Positions 13,461 to 15,010 of a DNA stretch of 15,010 bases are shown in pieces. The translations under genes and the position numbers were made by a program. This DNA comes from DRVV01 sp964487415 (GTDB lineage Archaea > Thermoproteota > Bathyarchaeia > Bathyarchaeales > Bathycorpusculaceae). The notes under the pieces were generated by a model, which saw only the letters and a program-made list of their open reading frames with translations, was not told the origin of the DNA and searched no databases. Each line of letters begins with the position of its first letter. Position 1 is the stretch's first letter. Location of the stretch: NCBI GenBank assembly GCA_964487415.1, contig CAZAPQ010000023.1, positions 1-15,010 on the forward strand. Reading direction: 5' to 3'.

Positions 13461-15010
13461 TTGGTTGATGAGAGAAAGATACCTGCGACTATGTCAACTC
13501 AGCATCCGGATAACGTGAATCTTCCAGAATGGTGTGAAGGCACAGTAATTGAGGGGGCTGCTGAAATTTATGAGGCTTATTTTGCTTACAGTCAGCTTGG
13601 CTGCCATGAGGTTATGTGGGATTCTGAGGGGAAGGATGTTGACACGCGTGTTGTAAGGAAACTTTTAGACAAGCATCCAGAATTTTTTATGGAACATCAG
13701 CTTGGAAAAGATGTTTTCCTAACCTATAGAATTCCGAATCCAAAAATTGAAGGTGCTGAGAGGAAGGTTTTCGTAGAAACTTTGTACAACATTGCAGTGG
13801 CGTGTGATGTTGCATCTGCCTTCTACAAGAGGGATGTTGTGCCAATCTTTGAGGTTATACTTCCCTTCACGACGGATGCTAAAGAACCAATTTGGCTTTA
13901 CAATTATTACAGAAAGGCGATAGCCGCCGTTGAGGAGGCATACTTAGACGACAGCTTAAAAGCTAAAGATTGGATTGGATGTTTCCAGCCTAAAAGCATT
14001 GAGGTAATCCCGCTGATAGAGGACTTTGACAGCATCTTAGCAGCTGACAAAATTGTAGAGCCACATATAAAAGCGGTTAAGCCAAAATACCTGAGAGTTT
14101 TTATTGCAAGGTCGGACCCGGCTCTCAACTATGGGCTTTTATCCGCTGTTTTACTCTCTAAACTAGCCTTTTCAAAGCTGAAGGTTCTTGAAAAGAAGTT
14201 AGAGGTAAGCATACATCTAATTTTGGGGGTTGGATCAATGCCCTTTAGAGGGCATCTTTCACCCGAAAATGTTGAAGAGTTTCTAAGCGAATATAAGGGG
14301 TTGTCCACTGTTACGATCCAATCTGCCCTAAAATATGATTATCCCAGCGCGCAAGTAAAAGATTGCATAAACACCTTAAACAAGAGGCTTCCAGACGGAG
14401 AACCCCCGACTATAGATCATGCAGAAGAGGAAAAACTTGTTGAAATTCTTCATAAAAGTGGGCGTTTTTATGAGAGAGTTGTTGAGGAGTTGGCTCCCCT
14501 CATCAACAGCGTGGCCTCCTATGTTCCCGCGCGAAGGGCTAGAAAGCTTCACATAGGGCTTTTCGGCTACAGCCGCAGAGTTGGAGGAGTCTCCCTTCCA
14601 AGAGCAATACCCTTCGCCGCTGCACTTTACTCTCTAGGCATACCTCCAGAATTTTTGGGCGGCAAGTTCTTTGAAGAAATGAAAGAAGATGAATGGAAAC
14701 TGGTTCAAAAATTTTATGTTAACCTAAAACACGACTTAAACGTGGCGGGCGGCTATCTCTCTTGGCGAAACATAGAAACGCTAAAGAATAATTGCAAATC
14801 TGTGGCTGAAAAAGCAGGCATGAGCACGGAGAAGCTGATGAATGTTCTAGGCGAGATCTCAGCCGACATCGAAGCAATAGAAAAAACCTTCAGCATAAAA
14901 CTTGGACCTAGAAGCTCCCTTGAAAAGAAACATGAAAACTTTGCAAACAACTTCCTAATATCCTACATAGACGACGACAAAGTTGGCGCCTCCACTTCAC
15001 TTATTGAGGC
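13461..15010 (+). CDS. ppcA: Archaeal-type phosphoenolpyruvate carboxylase (3' end outside window)
   Basis: The enzyme adds bicarbonate to phosphoenolpyruvate to give oxaloacetate, an anaplerotic cytosolic step. The frame is open for 516 codons to the window edge. It begins KIPATMSTQHPDNV, the N-terminal signature of archaeal PEP carboxylases, and contains GVGSMPFRGHLSP, QSALKYDYPS, RKLHIGLFGYSRRVGG and LPRAIPFAAALYSLGIPPEFLGG. Known archaeal enzymes are about 480-530 residues, so only a few codons are likely missing. The start is TTG at 13461, because TAA precedes it by one codon and family homology begins directly after; GAGGGT lies eight bases upstream. The gene is outside the nuclease cassette and reads away from it. 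Confidence 0.95.
   Translation, partial: MVDERKIPATMSTQHPDNVNLPEWCEGTVIEGAAEIYEAYFAYSQLGCHEVMWDSEGKDVDTRVVRKLLDKHPEFFMEHQLGKDVFLTYRIPNPKIEGAERKVFVETLYNIAVACDVASAFYKRDVVPIFEVILPFTTDAKEPIWLYNYYRKAIAAVEEAYLDDSLKAKDWIGCFQPKSIEVIPLIEDFDSILAADKIVEPHIKAVKPKYLRVFIARSDPALNYGLLSAVLLSKLAFSKLKVLEKKLEVSIHLILGVGSMPFRGHLSPENVEEFLSEYKGLSTVTIQSALKYDYPSAQVKDCINTLNKRLPDGEPPTIDHAEEEKLVEILHKSGRFYERVVEELAPLINSVASYVPARRARKLHIGLFGYSRRVGGVSLPRAIPFAAALYSLGIPPEFLGGKFFEEMKEDEWKLVQKFYVNLKHDLNVAGGYLSWRNIETLKNNCKSVAEKAGMSTEKLMNVLGEISADIEAIEKTFSIKLGPRSSLEKKHENFANNFLISYIDDDKVGASTSLIE

Overview
The window reads as archaeal chromosomal DNA, most likely from a thermophilic member of the Thermoproteota/Bathyarchaeia type; the lineage is an inference. 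The signs are a complete inositol-phosphate (DIP) solute gene set, an archaeal-type PEP carboxylase, siroheme-decarboxylase-like and radical SAM/SPASM genes of the alternative haem type, TATA-like boxes close to start codons, GGTGA-type ribosome binding sites and frequent GTG/TTG starts.

Bases 1-1104 hold two tandem, paralogous four-helix membrane proteins on the minus strand; the left one runs off the window. An AT-rich divergent promoter region (1105-1298) separates them from a plus-strand run at 1299-5885: inositol-1-phosphate synthase, an inositol-1-phosphate cytidylyltransferase-like protein, a CDP-alcohol phosphotransferase (DIPP-synthase-like), a TIM-barrel metalloprotein and an MFS-like transporter. 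The first four are almost certainly co-transcribed and together can make the heat/osmotic-stress solute di-myo-inositol phosphate. A two-gene mechanosensitive-channel pair follows (5954-7131), so this half of the window looks like an osmoadaptation locus.

Bases 7162-10076 are on the minus strand. They hold, in transcription order, a 61-codon ORF, a 644-residue radical SAM/SPASM protein with an extra N-terminal domain, a siroheme-decarboxylase-like Lrp/AsnC protein with an abnormal C-terminus, and a small ArsR-like winged-helix regulator.

Bases 10117-13337 form a compact accessory cassette bounded by diverged inverted repeats of about 0.21 kb. The inner 21 bases of the two repeats are identical and contain a palindrome. 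Inside lie three minus-strand genes, each with a restriction-endonuclease-like core (only the middle one keeps a canonical D...ExK plus QxxxY active site), and a divergent ribbon-helix-helix regulator at 12887-13060, read from a partial translation made by hand. The intergenic region between the regulator and the nuclease genes carries a TATA-like box for each direction and repeated GGTAT-containing sites. No transposase, integrase or CRISPR array is visible. This cassette is the best candidate for an undescribed system.

From 13461 to the right edge an archaeal phosphoenolpyruvate carboxylase gene is open and almost complete.
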